Positions 17,254 to 25,325 of a DNA stretch of 64,000 nucleotides are shown piece by piece. Position numbers and translations under genes: made by a program. The stretch comes from a virus: IMG/VR virus record IMGVR_UViG_3300020579_000006, positions 30,865 through 94,864 of that record; one strand, given 5' to 3'. Under the pieces are notes generated by a model. That model was not told the origin of the DNA. It was given only the letters and a program-made list of their open reading frames with translations, and made no database searches. Each line of letters starts with the position of its first letter. The first letter of the stretch is position 1.

Positions 17254-19326
17254 ATGTTACTGGATAAACCGAGCGTAGACACCCACGCCCCTATTCTTTT
17301 GGACGAAGCCAAACAGGTAATGTCTACAGGAGTTTGGGGGGACGATGCCGCCCTCAAGCTTGTAATTAAAGATGCTATTACTGCCGAGAACTTCGAACAA
17401 ACTAAGCAATGGGTAGCTCTTTGGCCGACTGCTACTATTCTTTACCAATCACCTTTTACTGCCCGTTATTGGGAAGGTACTCAGGTAGAAAAAGCCAACA
17501 TTCCATTTTTTACGGTTGCTACTGCCGTAAACTCGTTATCTCCTAAAATCTTGAACGGTCTTTTCTACGAAGACCCCCCGTTTATGATTCGTAAACGGCC
17601 AGGAACTACAGAAAATGCTACCCGAGCAGTAGGAGCTATTCTAGCATACCAACTCGAAGACATTGGTTTCAAAGAGACTCTTCGTCTCGGAGTTACTAAT
17701 GCTATCCTATTTGGAACGGCTATATGGAAGTGGGGTTGGGAAACGTATACGGAAGAACGTACTGTCTACAAACGTAAAACTCCTCCAGTAACTATTCCAA
17801 ATGCTCCTGGTTTAGAAGACATACAAATTCACCCGGTCGATGAGGAAATCGAAGAAGAAGTAATCGAAGAGTATATCGACCGGCCTACTTTCGAACACAT
17901 AGTAAATCTCCGCCACGTTCTGCCCGACCCCGGTCTTAATTTACCGGATATTAGAAAAGGTAAGTACGTAATCCACCGGATGTATCCGACTTGGAATGAC
18001 TTAGACAAGTTACGCGACCGTCCTGGATTTAACATACCGTCTCGTGAGAAACTGCTTGAATTATTCTTTGCTCCTAAAGAAGTAGCCGAAGCTAACGCGG
18101 CGGAACTATCGGTTCAGAATCCACTATATGATTTAAGAGCAGCACCTCGTTACGAAGTCACTACAGAAGACCCTTTTGCTCAACCACTAGAGTTACTAGA
18201 GCGTTGGGATAAAGACCGGTATATAGTAGTACTTAATAAAAAACTCGTAATTTGTAGTGACGAAAACCCATACGGAGTGATTCCATTCCTATCCGTCAAC
18301 TGGTGGGATGTACCAGAAGCTTTTTGGGGTATGGGTCTTGCGAAAACCATCGGTTCTGAGCAGAGACTCCAGCAAGGTATCACAAATGCTTGGCTAGATA
18401 ACGTAGCGCTAAATCTTAATGGCGTCTACGTTCGTGTTATGGGTAAGGGCGTACCTACCCAAAGTATTCGCGTATCTCCGGGTAAAATCGTTAATGTTGA
18501 TAACAAAGACGACTTCAAACCGCTGGATAGACTTCCTGCCGTGCCGGAAGCTGGCGCAGCCTTATCTATATCGCAAGCTAGAGCGGAGCAGGTGTCAGGA
18601 GCCAATGAGCCGGTTGTACAGGGCAGTATGGGCGGACCAAAGACAAGCATGGGACGCACTGCTACTGGCGCAAATCTTATTGCCGGTGGTTCGGACTCTC
18701 GAATCCAGGATTTTGTAGAGAAAATAGCCAATCAAGTTTTTATACCGTTTTTGTACCAAGCCCATATTCTTAATTGTGGATTATTACCCTTATCCACAGT
18801 CCGCCATATTCTTAACGACGAACTCGAACATGAGTACGTAAAAGAGAAACAAGGCGACATACTAGATATCATTAATGCACGAGTTAAGTTCTCTATTGGT
18901 GCGGGTGCGCGTTTAGCTGCCCGTCGCAATATGGCCCAGTCCTTACCTTTGATTATGCAGTATCTAGCCAATCCCGAAGTAGTCCAGTCTTTGGCCGTCG
19001 AAGGTAAGAAAGTAGACCATGACGAGTTAATGGCGATGGTTTGGGAAGTTTCAGATTGGAGAAACTTCAGAGACGTAATCAAGCCTATGGATAAACAAGA
19101 CATGCAGAGATGGCAGTTAATGCAACCGGGAGCCAAGGCTCAAGTACAACTCCAAGGTAAAGCCCAATTACAACAACAGAAATTTGAACAAGAACAACAA
19201 CTCCGGGAAGATGATAACTTCGGACGTGCTGGCCGTGAAATTCTACGGTCGGCCATAGAAAAGGCTGGAGAACCAGACGCGATAACCGGGGTTCCGGGTG
19301 GCGTCGGGTTCGGAAGTAACACATAA
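17254..19326 (+). CDS. portal protein
   Basis: The 690-residue product matches large portal proteins of podovirus-like phages in size and layout. An N-terminal alpha/beta wing includes ATILYQSPFTARYWEG and PKILNGLFYEDPPF, a central LLERWDKDRYIVV strand region precedes the clip and stem, and a C-terminal Gln-rich helical barrel (QVQLQGKAQLQQQKFEQEQQ) follows. It forms the dodecameric ring at the capsid vertex through which the terminase drives DNA. It lies between a hydrophilic gene and small genes leading to the scaffold and capsid. Confidence 0.85.
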   Translation: MLLDKPSVDTHAPILLDEAKQVMSTGVWGDDAALKLVIKDAITAENFEQTKQWVALWPTATILYQSPFTARYWEGTQVEKANIPFFTVATAVNSLSPKILNGLFYEDPPFMIRKRPGTTENATRAVGAILAYQLEDIGFKETLRLGVTNAILFGTAIWKWGWETYTEERTVYKRKTPPVTIPNAPGLEDIQIHPVDEEIEEEVIEEYIDRPTFEHIVNLRHVLPDPGLNLPDIRKGKYVIHRMYPTWNDLDKLRDRPGFNIPSREKLLELFFAPKEVAEANAAELSVQNPLYDLRAAPRYEVTTEDPFAQPLELLERWDKDRYIVVLNKKLVICSDENPYGVIPFLSVNWWDVPEAFWGMGLAKTIGSEQRLQQGITNAWLDNVALNLNGVYVRVMGKGVPTQSIRVSPGKIVNVDNKDDFKPLDRLPAVPEAGAALSISQARAEQVSGANEPVVQGSMGGPKTSMGRTATGANLIAGGSDSRIQDFVEKIANQVFIPFLYQAHILNCGLLPLSTVRHILNDELEHEYVKEKQGDILDIINARVKFSIGAGARLAARRNMAQSLPLIMQYLANPEVVQSLAVEGKKVDHDELMAMVWEVSDWRNFRDVIKPMDKQDMQRWQLMQPGAKAQVQLQGKAQLQQQKFEQEQQLREDDNFGRAGREILRSAIEKAGEPDAITGVPGGVGFGSNT

Positions 19327-19541
19327 TGAAAAGAATAATTGAAATAGTTAATGAACATGATGCATTCGAATATTGTATAGATGGTTCTGGTCCTAAAATA
19401 GAAATTACAGAAGATACAACGGTTGTTTCGAATTCAGACCCGACACGTCCTATAAAAATAACAACCTTGCATAAATATCGTATACCAGAAGGTTACAAAG
19501 TTAGTATGTTTGAAATAGCGAAAACCGAAGTATATAAGTAA
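19326..19541 (+). CDS. hypothetical protein
   Basis: A 71-residue product with its ATG overlapping the portal stop by one base (TAATG). It is acidic and beta-rich with no recognisable motif. It ends two bases before a dispersed motif copy. Probably a small head accessory or non-essential gene. Confidence 0.55.
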   Translation: MKRIIEIVNEHDAFEYCIDGSGPKIEITEDTTVVSNSDPTRPIKITTLHKYRIPEGYKVSMFEIAKTEVYK

Positions 19542-19542
19542 A

Positions 19543-19557
19543 GTCCGGAAACTGAAC
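19543..19557. repeat. dispersed TCCGG motif
   Basis: GTCCGGAAACTGAAC lies in the 32-base gap between two small genes, 16 bases before the next ATG. It is identical to the copies at 17212 and 27302. Confidence 0.75.
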
Positions 19558-19573
19558 GCGAAAGGTTCAAGAG

Positions 19574-19942
19574 ATGCAATCAGAAGTAGCTTACAACCGT
19601 ATTGAAAAAATGCGTGGGGAGGAACTAACCCCCGAAGAAAAATATGAGATAGACCAGTATTTTCGTGGTCGAGCGTTATCTCAAATAACCGTTACTGAAG
19701 GATACCAAGAAATTTTAAGTATGCTTCAAAGCTACGTAGTAGACGCGGTTGAAAAACTCGTAGCGGTGGACCCGGCTGAAACCACAGAAGTACTGGCTTT
19801 TCACGCGGTAGCTTATGCAGCCAGTAAAATACACTCGAAGTTTCAACAAGATGTAAATGCGGCGGTTGATGCATCAAGAACAACCCCGTCAGCTATTAAA
19901 CAGTTTGCAAAAGCGGCCCCGGTACCCGCAGGAAGTTTGTAA
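19574..19942 (+). CDS. hypothetical helical protein
   Basis: The 122-residue product is mostly alpha-helical with charged N-terminal heptads and an Ala-rich C-terminus. It starts at ATG 19574. Lying between portal and scaffold, it may be a head assembly or completion factor. No family motif was seen. Confidence 0.6.
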   Translation: MQSEVAYNRIEKMRGEELTPEEKYEIDQYFRGRALSQITVTEGYQEILSMLQSYVVDAVEKLVAVDPAETTEVLAFHAVAYAASKIHSKFQQDVNAAVDASRTTPSAIKQFAKAAPVPAGSL

Positions 19943-19990
19943 CCGGAAATCCCGTAGTCGTTTCGGATTAAACGATACAAGGAGAATGAT

Positions 19991-21190
19991 ATGAGTGAAC
20001 CACTCGCAGTAAATAGAACGCCCGTAGACCCGTTTAGTTTTGAAGACCCTCGATTTGCAGGGGTCGATACAGCAGTGCGCAGAGAAGATTTACCGGTCGC
20101 AGACGATGACGGTTGGGAAGACCCTGGATTTCAAGCTACACAACGGGTTCCAGCTAGTAACCAATTTTTTAAAGACCTAAGCGATATCGCAGACGAGACT
20201 CCTGAAGTACAGGAAGTTCTCGATGCCGAAGTACTAGCAGCTACTCCTCCGCCTCCCGCTCCAGCGGTTGCCACAGTTGTAGTACCCGACCAACCTGAAG
20301 TTATCGAATATGACGATGGTTCCTCAGTCACCATAGAAAAGACAGCCAAGGGATGGAGCGCTACTTTAGATAGTAATACATCTAGTGGCGTAGAAATCTT
20401 CCGTGGTAAAACCAAAGACGAAATGTGGCGTAATCTAGCGGCAGGCAAAATTAACGCTACCCGTAAGATTAATTCACTGAATCGTCAGATTAAGTTGGGT
20501 CAACCCGAGGTTTCTCAGACTCAACCTGCCGCACCAAAAGTCCGGGAACTGACCGCCGACGAAGTGTTCGAGCTTAAAACTCAACTTCAGAATAACCCCG
20601 ACCTAGCATTCCAAAGTTGGTTCCAAAAGAAAACCGGTAAAACTGTGGAACAACTAACCACTCTAGCTGAAAAAGGCGAAGAGGCTAACGAGAATCTTCG
20701 TCAGGAATATGAAGCTAAATCGTTTAGAGCTGAATATCCTGAATATTTTAATACTGACGAAAACTATCAGTCACTTCTAGCTTGGCTCAGAAAACACAAA
20801 AACCTAGATAAAGATATTTTACAGTTTAACGCAAAGAATTTAGGAGAAGCTTTTGAAGACCTATCCTCTGACGGATTGTTAGATGAAGCTCCGAAAGTAG
20901 CTCCAGTAAGACGAGCATCTGCACCACAACCTACCCCAGTAGCCGCTACCCCAGTTCCTGATGTTGTGCCTGCACCCGCTCCAGCGCCTGCTCCCGACCC
21001 ACGGATTGTGGGAACGACAAAGCGGCGAGTACGTGGTAATTTCGGTATACCTCAGAGCGCTATTACCAACGCTCAACCGGTCGCTGAAACCGCACCTACA
21101 GACGAAGAGTTGGATAATCTTTCTAACGATGAAATCAACCAGTTATTCTCTGGTGTTCGACGTTTAAGAGCACAATCCGCTCGGCGCTAA
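19991..21190 (+). CDS. putative capsid scaffold protein
   Basis: The 399-residue product starts at ATG behind AAGGAG. The N-terminus is acidic (VRREDLPVADDDGWEDP), a Pro-rich stretch covers residues about 75-95, a predicted coiled-coil or helical core lies near residues 180-270, and a second Pro/Ala-rich linker precedes a short C-terminal charged segment. This acidic-helical-basic layout directly before the capsid gene is typical of scaffolding proteins. No protease residues were seen. Confidence 0.7.
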   Translation: MSEPLAVNRTPVDPFSFEDPRFAGVDTAVRREDLPVADDDGWEDPGFQATQRVPASNQFFKDLSDIADETPEVQEVLDAEVLAATPPPPAPAVATVVVPDQPEVIEYDDGSSVTIEKTAKGWSATLDSNTSSGVEIFRGKTKDEMWRNLAAGKINATRKINSLNRQIKLGQPEVSQTQPAAPKVRELTADEVFELKTQLQNNPDLAFQSWFQKKTGKTVEQLTTLAEKGEEANENLRQEYEAKSFRAEYPEYFNTDENYQSLLAWLRKHKNLDKDILQFNAKNLGEAFEDLSSDGLLDEAPKVAPVRRASAPQPTPVAATPVPDVVPAPAPAPAPDPRIVGTTKRRVRGNFGIPQSAITNAQPVAETAPTDEELDNLSNDEINQLFSGVRRLRAQSARR

Positions 21191-21217
21191 GAACTAAACG
21201 ACTCTAAAGAGAAATCT

Positions 21218-21337
21218 ATGAGTTATTCTCCCGCGAGTATTCAGACTTCCGGTGCGCTTCCTAACTTGGTTGCGATTTACTACGAACGTCAGAGTATTCC
21301 TAACCTGAAGGCCCAAACACCCTTCTTATCCATGACT
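21218..21337 (+). CDS. major capsid protein, first segment (residues 1-40)
   Basis: Starts at ATG behind AAAGAG with a typical capsid opening, SYSPASIQTSGALPNL, and reads to PFLSMT. The next codon ATT is followed by TAA at 21341. The reading frame and the family pattern resume at 21380 in the same frame. The three segments together encode about 328 residues of an N4-gp56-like capsid subunit. See the insertion at 21338-21379. Confidence 0.8.
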
Positions 21338-21379
21338 ATTTAAGCTGCTTGGTCATGCAAACCGAAGTGGTAGATATTG
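21338..21379 (+). other. 42-base insertion with in-frame stops in the capsid gene
   Basis: The insertion preserves frame but contains TAA (21341) and TAG (21371). Just after the TAA, CTTGGT and ACCGAAG can pair, with one bulged G, around loop CATGCAA. It is far too short for a group I intron and lacks its core. Removing 21338-21379 gives PFLSMT-KQKPLPLRSGN, a continuous capsid sequence. Options are translational bypassing, a collapsed intron in the assembly, or a lesion. Confidence 0.6.
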
Positions 21380-21530
21380 AAGCAGAAACCACTTCCGCTA
21401 CGGTCAGGAAATCAGATTCAATTTTTCACCTATGCTCTATTGGCGGCTAATACCAACCAAGCGGCAGAAGGTACTGTTGGGTCTCCAATTTCCGAAAGCT
21501 CCACTAAAATCATAGCGACAATTGGTCAGT
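21380..21530 (+). CDS. major capsid protein, second segment
   Basis: Reads KQKPLPLRSGNQIQFFTYAL through GTVGSPISES to ATIGQ. Its last base, T at 21530, would be the first base of the Tyr codon completed by ACG... of the third segment after intron removal, giving IGQYADFINSSDLAM, the expected capsid pattern. It lies in the same frame as the first segment. Confidence 0.8.
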
Positions 21531-22193
21531 TGAAATCATCGGCTGACTTTAAATTTGGCTATATCCGTTAACCCCTTATTAGCATCTAATATAAGAAGAG
21601 ACGGAGGTAAGATTCCAATGGCTATTATAAGTAAAACGAAATGGGCATACGTCGCCGCAATGGTGGACGGAGAAGGTCACATTTCCATAGCAGGGACCAA
21701 ATCAGGGCAAGGCTATAAAGGCAAACCCTATTGGTTAATAGATTGTAAGATTGGTATTTCAAACACTTCTGTGGAACTAATGAAGTGGCTAAAAGAGAAT
21801 TTTGGCGGCGAATATCATGACGGTGGACAAGGTTCTAGAAGAATTTGTTATAGATGGAACCTTCAAAACTACAAACAAATGGAAAAATTTGTTCTTGCAA
21901 TCCTGCCTTATATGGTTATTAAGAGAAAACAGGCACTTTTAGCTCTTGAGTTTTTTCGTATGTTTGGGCAGAAAAACCCGGCTAAACGATTAGAACTAGC
22001 TAGAAGATGCCAAGCTCTTAATAGAGGAATAACCCCAGAGACTAATACGCCAAACCCGGTTTTAGAACCGGTGAAGATAGAGTCCGAACTTACTAGTGAT
22101 AGTAAGAGTGCAGCAGTAGTGATACTGCCAGATAACGTCGATTTTAAAGTACGCTATCTTACCGCAGAAAACTCGGTAGCCTAAACACATTTG
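21531..22193 (+). mobile_element. group I intron in the capsid gene, carrying a homing endonuclease
   Basis: The 663-base intron follows T at 21530 and ends in G at 22193, as group I introns do. Core elements are visible: R-like AGAGACTAATACGC (22037-22050), P8 hairpin CCGGTT-TTAG-AACCGG (22056-22071) and S-like GAAGATAGAGTCC (22073-22085), with P7 pairing GACT with AGTC. A P9-type hairpin GCAGTA-GTGA-TACTGC follows near 22113-22128. The R, P8 and S elements lie inside the endonuclease frame. Splicing restores capsid residues IGQYADFIN. Exact borders are inferred. Confidence 0.85.
21618..22184 (+). CDS. LAGLIDADG homing endonuclease in intron
   Basis: I chose ATG 21618 because GGAGG lies nine bases upstream. 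The 188-residue protein shows one LAGLIDADG-type motif, YVAAMVDGEGHISIAG (residues 10-25), so it probably acts as a dimer. TSVELMKWLKENFGGEY and YMVIKRKQALLALEFF are typical family helices. It should cut intron-free capsid alleles and spread the intron. The C-terminal third is encoded by the intron core, so sequence there is constrained by RNA folding as well. Confidence 0.88.
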   Translation: MAIISKTKWAYVAAMVDGEGHISIAGTKSGQGYKGKPYWLIDCKIGISNTSVELMKWLKENFGGEYHDGGQGSRRICYRWNLQNYKQMEKFVLAILPYMVIKRKQALLALEFFRMFGQKNPAKRLELARRCQALNRGITPETNTPNPVLEPVKIESELTSDSKSAAVVILPDNVDFKVRYLTAENSVA

Positions 22194-22909
22194 ACGCTGA
22201 CTTTATTAACAGTTCCGACCTAGCTATGGACGTAGCGATTGACGACCCGTCGTTACTTCAGAACCTAGCAACCGAACTAAATTATCGCCTTGCTCTTACC
22301 CTCAACTCGCTCGTTCAGCTTACCTCTGACAGCGCGGTTGGTGTTGATGGCACGGTTAACATCCAGTTAGCAAACGGTTCATACCTTACTGCTAACAACC
22401 TCCGTACCGCTACTCAGCAATTGGCTGGCGTAAATGCCCGTCCACTTACTAAGGACGGTTACTGGGGCGGAATTATCCATCCGTTCGTTGTACACGACGT
22501 GCTAAACGACACGTCCGTCAATGGATTGACTGACATCCTAAAGCGCAACGGTGATTCAGCACAAAAACTATTTGCGCCCCTGTCAAACGAGGAAGTTATC
22601 GAGTTCGCTGGCTGCCGTTTCAAACAGACCACGACCGCACCTTCCGTAACCATCTCCAGCAACACGTACTACAATACGTATATTTATGCTGATGATGCCC
22701 TCTTTAGTGTCTTCCTTGGAAAAAATCCTGAGTCCGGTGAAAAGAACTACCGACTTATGATACAAGAAGCTCCTAGCCAGGGTTCAGTGAGCGACCCCGC
22801 ACGACAGATAGGAGGTTGGGTTTCGTACAATGTTAAGTATACCAACACTCTTCGTCCCGGTTCCACTATGGTTCTTCGACGCCTACAATCGGAAACTTCG
22901 AGTTCGTAG
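22194..22909 (+). CDS. major capsid protein, third segment
   Basis: After the intron the frame reads ADFINSSDLAMDVAIDDPSL, LNYRLALTLNSLVQL and WGGIIHPFVVHDVLND, and ends VLRRLQSETSSS. The pattern of long helix, HP...V/HDV motif and beta C-terminus fits N4-gp56-like HK97-fold capsid proteins, which build the icosahedral shell. Third-position G/C is higher than in the neighbouring fibre genes, as expected for a highly expressed gene. GTG, TTG or ATG starts within it are not used if the intron splices. Confidence 0.85.
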
Positions 22910-22922
22910 GAGTAACCTTTTC

Positions 22923-23029
22923 CACTTAGTTAGCATCTAATTAAGTGCGGTTCAGTGCAGAGAAATCTGCGCTCCACTCTGGTCCCAGAGTAATGGGCAA
23001 CTGGAAACGGGGGTGCCTCGAACACCCCC
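22923..23029 (+). other. array of four hairpins after the capsid gene
   Basis: Four stem-loops follow one another: 22923-22947 (11 bp around CAT), 22957-22970 (GCAGA-GAAA-TCTGC), 22977-22990 (CTCTGG/CCAGAG) and 23009-23029 (GGGGGTG-CCTCGAA-CACCCCC). None is followed by a T-run. The region could protect or end the capsid mRNA. The first hairpin shares TTAGCATCTAAT with the capsid intron (21579-21590), hinting at intron-derived RNA. Confidence 0.6.
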
Positions 23030-23054
23030 TATCCAACTCTTTCGAGGAGAGAAA

Positions 23055-23591
23055 ATGAAGTTTATTATTTATATTGTAAGAAACAAAATTAACAATAAGG
23101 TTTACGTTGGCAAAACATCTCAAAAACTCCGTCGCAGATGGTCCCATCATATCTCCCATGCTCCCGGCGACCCGTATTACTTCCACAGAGCTATTTGTAA
23201 GTATGGCTCAGAGAACTTTGAAATATCTGAAATTGACTGCGCCGAAGAACTAACAACTGCAAATCAGCTAGAACAACAATATATACAAGAGTTTAAATCT
23301 TATAACCCCGAGTTTGGTTATAACAGTACGTTTGGCGGGGACGGGGTGCCTTGTACTCCCGAAGCAAAAGAAAAACACCGTCAATCAATGATTGGCAAAC
23401 CCAAATCTATAGAATCTCGGCAAAAACAAAGTATTTCCGTAACAGGTGTAAACAACCCTCGTTATGGCTGTCCGGTTTCGGAAGAAACCCGTTTAAAGAG
23501 AAGTCTAAAATTAGCAGGCAGACCGAGACCTAAAGAAGTTATAGACAGAATCACATTAGCCAAGTTTCTTAAAACAGTAGCTTGGGGTTAA
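23055..23591 (+). CDS. GIY-YIG homing endonuclease
   Basis: ATG 23055 is preceded by GAGGAG. The 178-residue product has the complete catalytic fold: IIYIVRNKINNKVYVGKTSQ, RRRWSHHI, a helix with CKYGSENFEISEID, Glu-rich middle, and GYNSTFGGDGVP. NUMOD-like tail repeats (SIESRQKQS, SEETRLKRS) should bind DNA. It lies free between the capsid gene's hairpin array and small unknown genes, so capsid alleles are a plausible target. Confidence 0.88.
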   Translation: MKFIIYIVRNKINNKVYVGKTSQKLRRRWSHHISHAPGDPYYFHRAICKYGSENFEISEIDCAEELTTANQLEQQYIQEFKSYNPEFGYNSTFGGDGVPCTPEAKEKHRQSMIGKPKSIESRQKQSISVTGVNNPRYGCPVSEETRLKRSLKLAGRPRPKEVIDRITLAKFLKTVAWG

Positions 23592-23592
23592 G

Positions 23593-23766
23593 ATGTATAA
23601 ATGCTTTGTTCTACACAGCATGAGTTCTCTTCTCCAACGAGCATATTGGAGAAGTATAAACGAGTTTTTTGAAGTACAACCGCATCATTTAGCGTTTAAA
23701 GAACATAGAATTAGCGAATTTGGAAACTGCCAGAGATGTGGCTGGCGTCCTAAAGTAAAGGAGTAA
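23593..23766 (+). CDS. small protein with CxxC motif
   Basis: A 57-residue open frame from ATG 23593 directly follows the GIY-YIG stop and ends before the next ribosome site. It ends NCQRCGWRPKVKE, a CxxC with a basic tail, and begins MYKCFVLHSMSSLLQ. Tight spacing on both sides supports a real gene, but nothing identifies it. Confidence 0.5.
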   Translation: MYKCFVLHSMSSLLQRAYWRSINEFFEVQPHHLAFKEHRISEFGNCQRCGWRPKVKE

Positions 23767-23794
23767 CATGACTTAGTAACCAATGGAGGTTTCT

Positions 23795-24112
23795 ATGTCA
23801 CGGTCATATCGTCGGCCTGCTAGCGCAATTACTACGTGTAATAGTGCGAAACAGGATAAGATTTTAGCTCATCGTGGAGTACGTCGGGCGCAAAACCATG
23901 CTCTACGTACCTGTCAAGATTGGGACGAGTTGTTAATTCCCCATAAATACGAGTGTTCTTGGAACGAAACGTATTGTTGGGGTCGAGACGGAAAACAAAG
24001 ATTATATTTTCTATCTGATTTTGAATACCTATGGGTTCACCCAATCACAGGAATAATTGAACCGTTACATGAAAATGGAGCGGAAATGTTTGCAGCACTA
24101 AAAAGAAAATAG
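23795..24112 (+). CDS. hypothetical protein
   Basis: I start at ATG 23795 because GGAGG lies six bases upstream; the in-frame ATG at 23783 overlaps that site. The 105-residue product has an Arg-rich N-terminus, two Trp/Cys-containing segments (YECSWNETYCWGRDG) and FLSDFEYLWVHPITG. No family recognised. Confidence 0.6.
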   Translation: MSRSYRRPASAITTCNSAKQDKILAHRGVRRAQNHALRTCQDWDELLIPHKYECSWNETYCWGRDGKQRLYFLSDFEYLWVHPITGIIEPLHENGAEMFAALKRK

Positions 24113-24141
24113 CAAAAAGCATATCAGAAGGATAATTAGAA

Positions 24142-24624
24142 ATGGCGCATCCTAAAGAACATCTAGTATACGACTCCAGAGGGGTTGTTACTTACAATAC
24201 AGAGACTAACGGCCAGTTGACATTGGGGCATTTGTCCCCGGAAGTTTTACGCGACCTAGCCCGCAATGAAGCCGCCAGTCATGAATGGCGGAAAGCTGCT
24301 GTCGAGTTGCTGCTGGAAAAACAACACCCGCACGCTAACCATCCTGAGTTGCGCGAACTAGTGTTTCAGATTAAAGCTGAAAAAGAAGCTCGGGTTGAAG
24401 TCGAAGCTTTGGCTGCCGAAGCCAAGCATGAAGAACCATTTGCTAATGACCAGACTGCGGAAGCTTTGGTTGACGAGTTTATAAACCAGCCAGAAGCTCG
24501 GGCCGAGTTAGTGAAGGAAGAAGCGGTTCCAATTGAGGAGCACCCGTTTTTTAAACAAAGTCCGGTTTCCGGACAATGTGAAGCTCAAGATATCGAATCC
24601 TTGGAAAAACTCGCAATAGAATAA
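24142..24624 (+). CDS. hypothetical helical protein
   Basis: A 160-residue acidic, Ala/Glu-rich protein, mostly helical, starting at ATG behind AAGGATAA. A palindromic dispersed motif (24560-24574) lies inside it and encodes SPVSGQ. The stop overlaps the next start as TAATG, so it may be expressed with the phosphatase-like gene. Function unknown. Confidence 0.6.
   Translation: MAHPKEHLVYDSRGVVTYNTETNGQLTLGHLSPEVLRDLARNEAASHEWRKAAVELLLEKQHPHANHPELRELVFQIKAEKEARVEVEALAAEAKHEEPFANDQTAEALVDEFINQPEARAELVKEEAVPIEEHPFFKQSPVSGQCEAQDIESLEKLAIE
24560..24574. repeat. dispersed TCCGG motif, palindromic form, inside a gene
   Basis: GTCCGGTTTCCGGAC occurs within coding sequence and is identical over 15 bases to the intergenic copies at 115 and 12578. 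Confidence 0.75.
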
Positions 24625-25256
24625 TGGACGGTCAGAAACATCTGCTTGTTCTAGCTGTCCGCCACGGCCAGACAATCCTTAACGCTAAAGATGCTTTCAG
24701 GGGACCGATAGATGCGCCTTTGGACGCACAGGGTTTTAGAGATGCTAACGAAGTAGCTCACTATCTAGAATCAGAACCAGTTTCCGCTATATTCCATTCT
24801 GATAAAAAAAGAACTCGCGCTACTGCCGAAACTATCGCCCGTCTAAAAAAAATGGAAGTTTACCCAAACCCGAATTTAGCGGCTTGGAATGTAGGGGACC
24901 TTGGCGGTCAACCTAAAGATGAAGAGAATACTGAGTTAGTACACTGGCATGTAGAACACCCAGATGTACCGCTTCCTGGTGGCGAATCGTTAAATCAGTT
25001 TAAAGCTCGTATCCACCCGCTAATTATAGATGCTACAGACCTAGCGATGAAAACCGGTTTACCGGTAGTACTAGTAGTACACTCCAGCGTAATACATGAA
25101 ATCGGCAATATGATTGGCGGCCATCACGAATACACCCTTGTCGAACCCGGTGGCGTAGCGGCTATTTATATACAAGATGGTAAACTCGACGCCTGTCCTA
25201 TATTCAAGGCAAGACCTGAAAGCAAGTCCCGCCGTCGCGCCGATATAATGACTTAG
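24624..25256 (+). CDS. histidine phosphatase (phosphoglycerate mutase-like)
   Basis: The 210-residue product has the catalytic VRHGQT motif at residues 12-17, a conserved Arg in FRGPIDAPLDAQG, SDKKRTRATAE with the second Arg, the acid residue region in LPGGESLNQF, and the second catalytic His in VVHSSV near residue 152. This family removes phosphate from sugars, nucleotides or proteins through a phosphohistidine. It starts in a TAATG overlap. Its location among capsid-proximal genes is unusual, and the substrate is unknown. Confidence 0.85.
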   Translation: MDGQKHLLVLAVRHGQTILNAKDAFRGPIDAPLDAQGFRDANEVAHYLESEPVSAIFHSDKKRTRATAETIARLKKMEVYPNPNLAAWNVGDLGGQPKDEENTELVHWHVEHPDVPLPGGESLNQFKARIHPLIIDATDLAMKTGLPVVLVVHSSVIHEIGNMIGGHHEYTLVEPGGVAAIYIQDGKLDACPIFKARPESKSRRRADIMT

Positions 25257-25325
25257 TTGTAAAACCTCTCAAGTTCTTACCCGTTAAAAGGTACCGTTTT
25301 TCAAATCTAATTAAAGGATAAACTC

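Noticed and set aside
21338-21379. Second group I intron or intein in the capsid gene
   Set aside because: At 42 bases it is too short and has no core elements, and in-frame stops exclude an intein.
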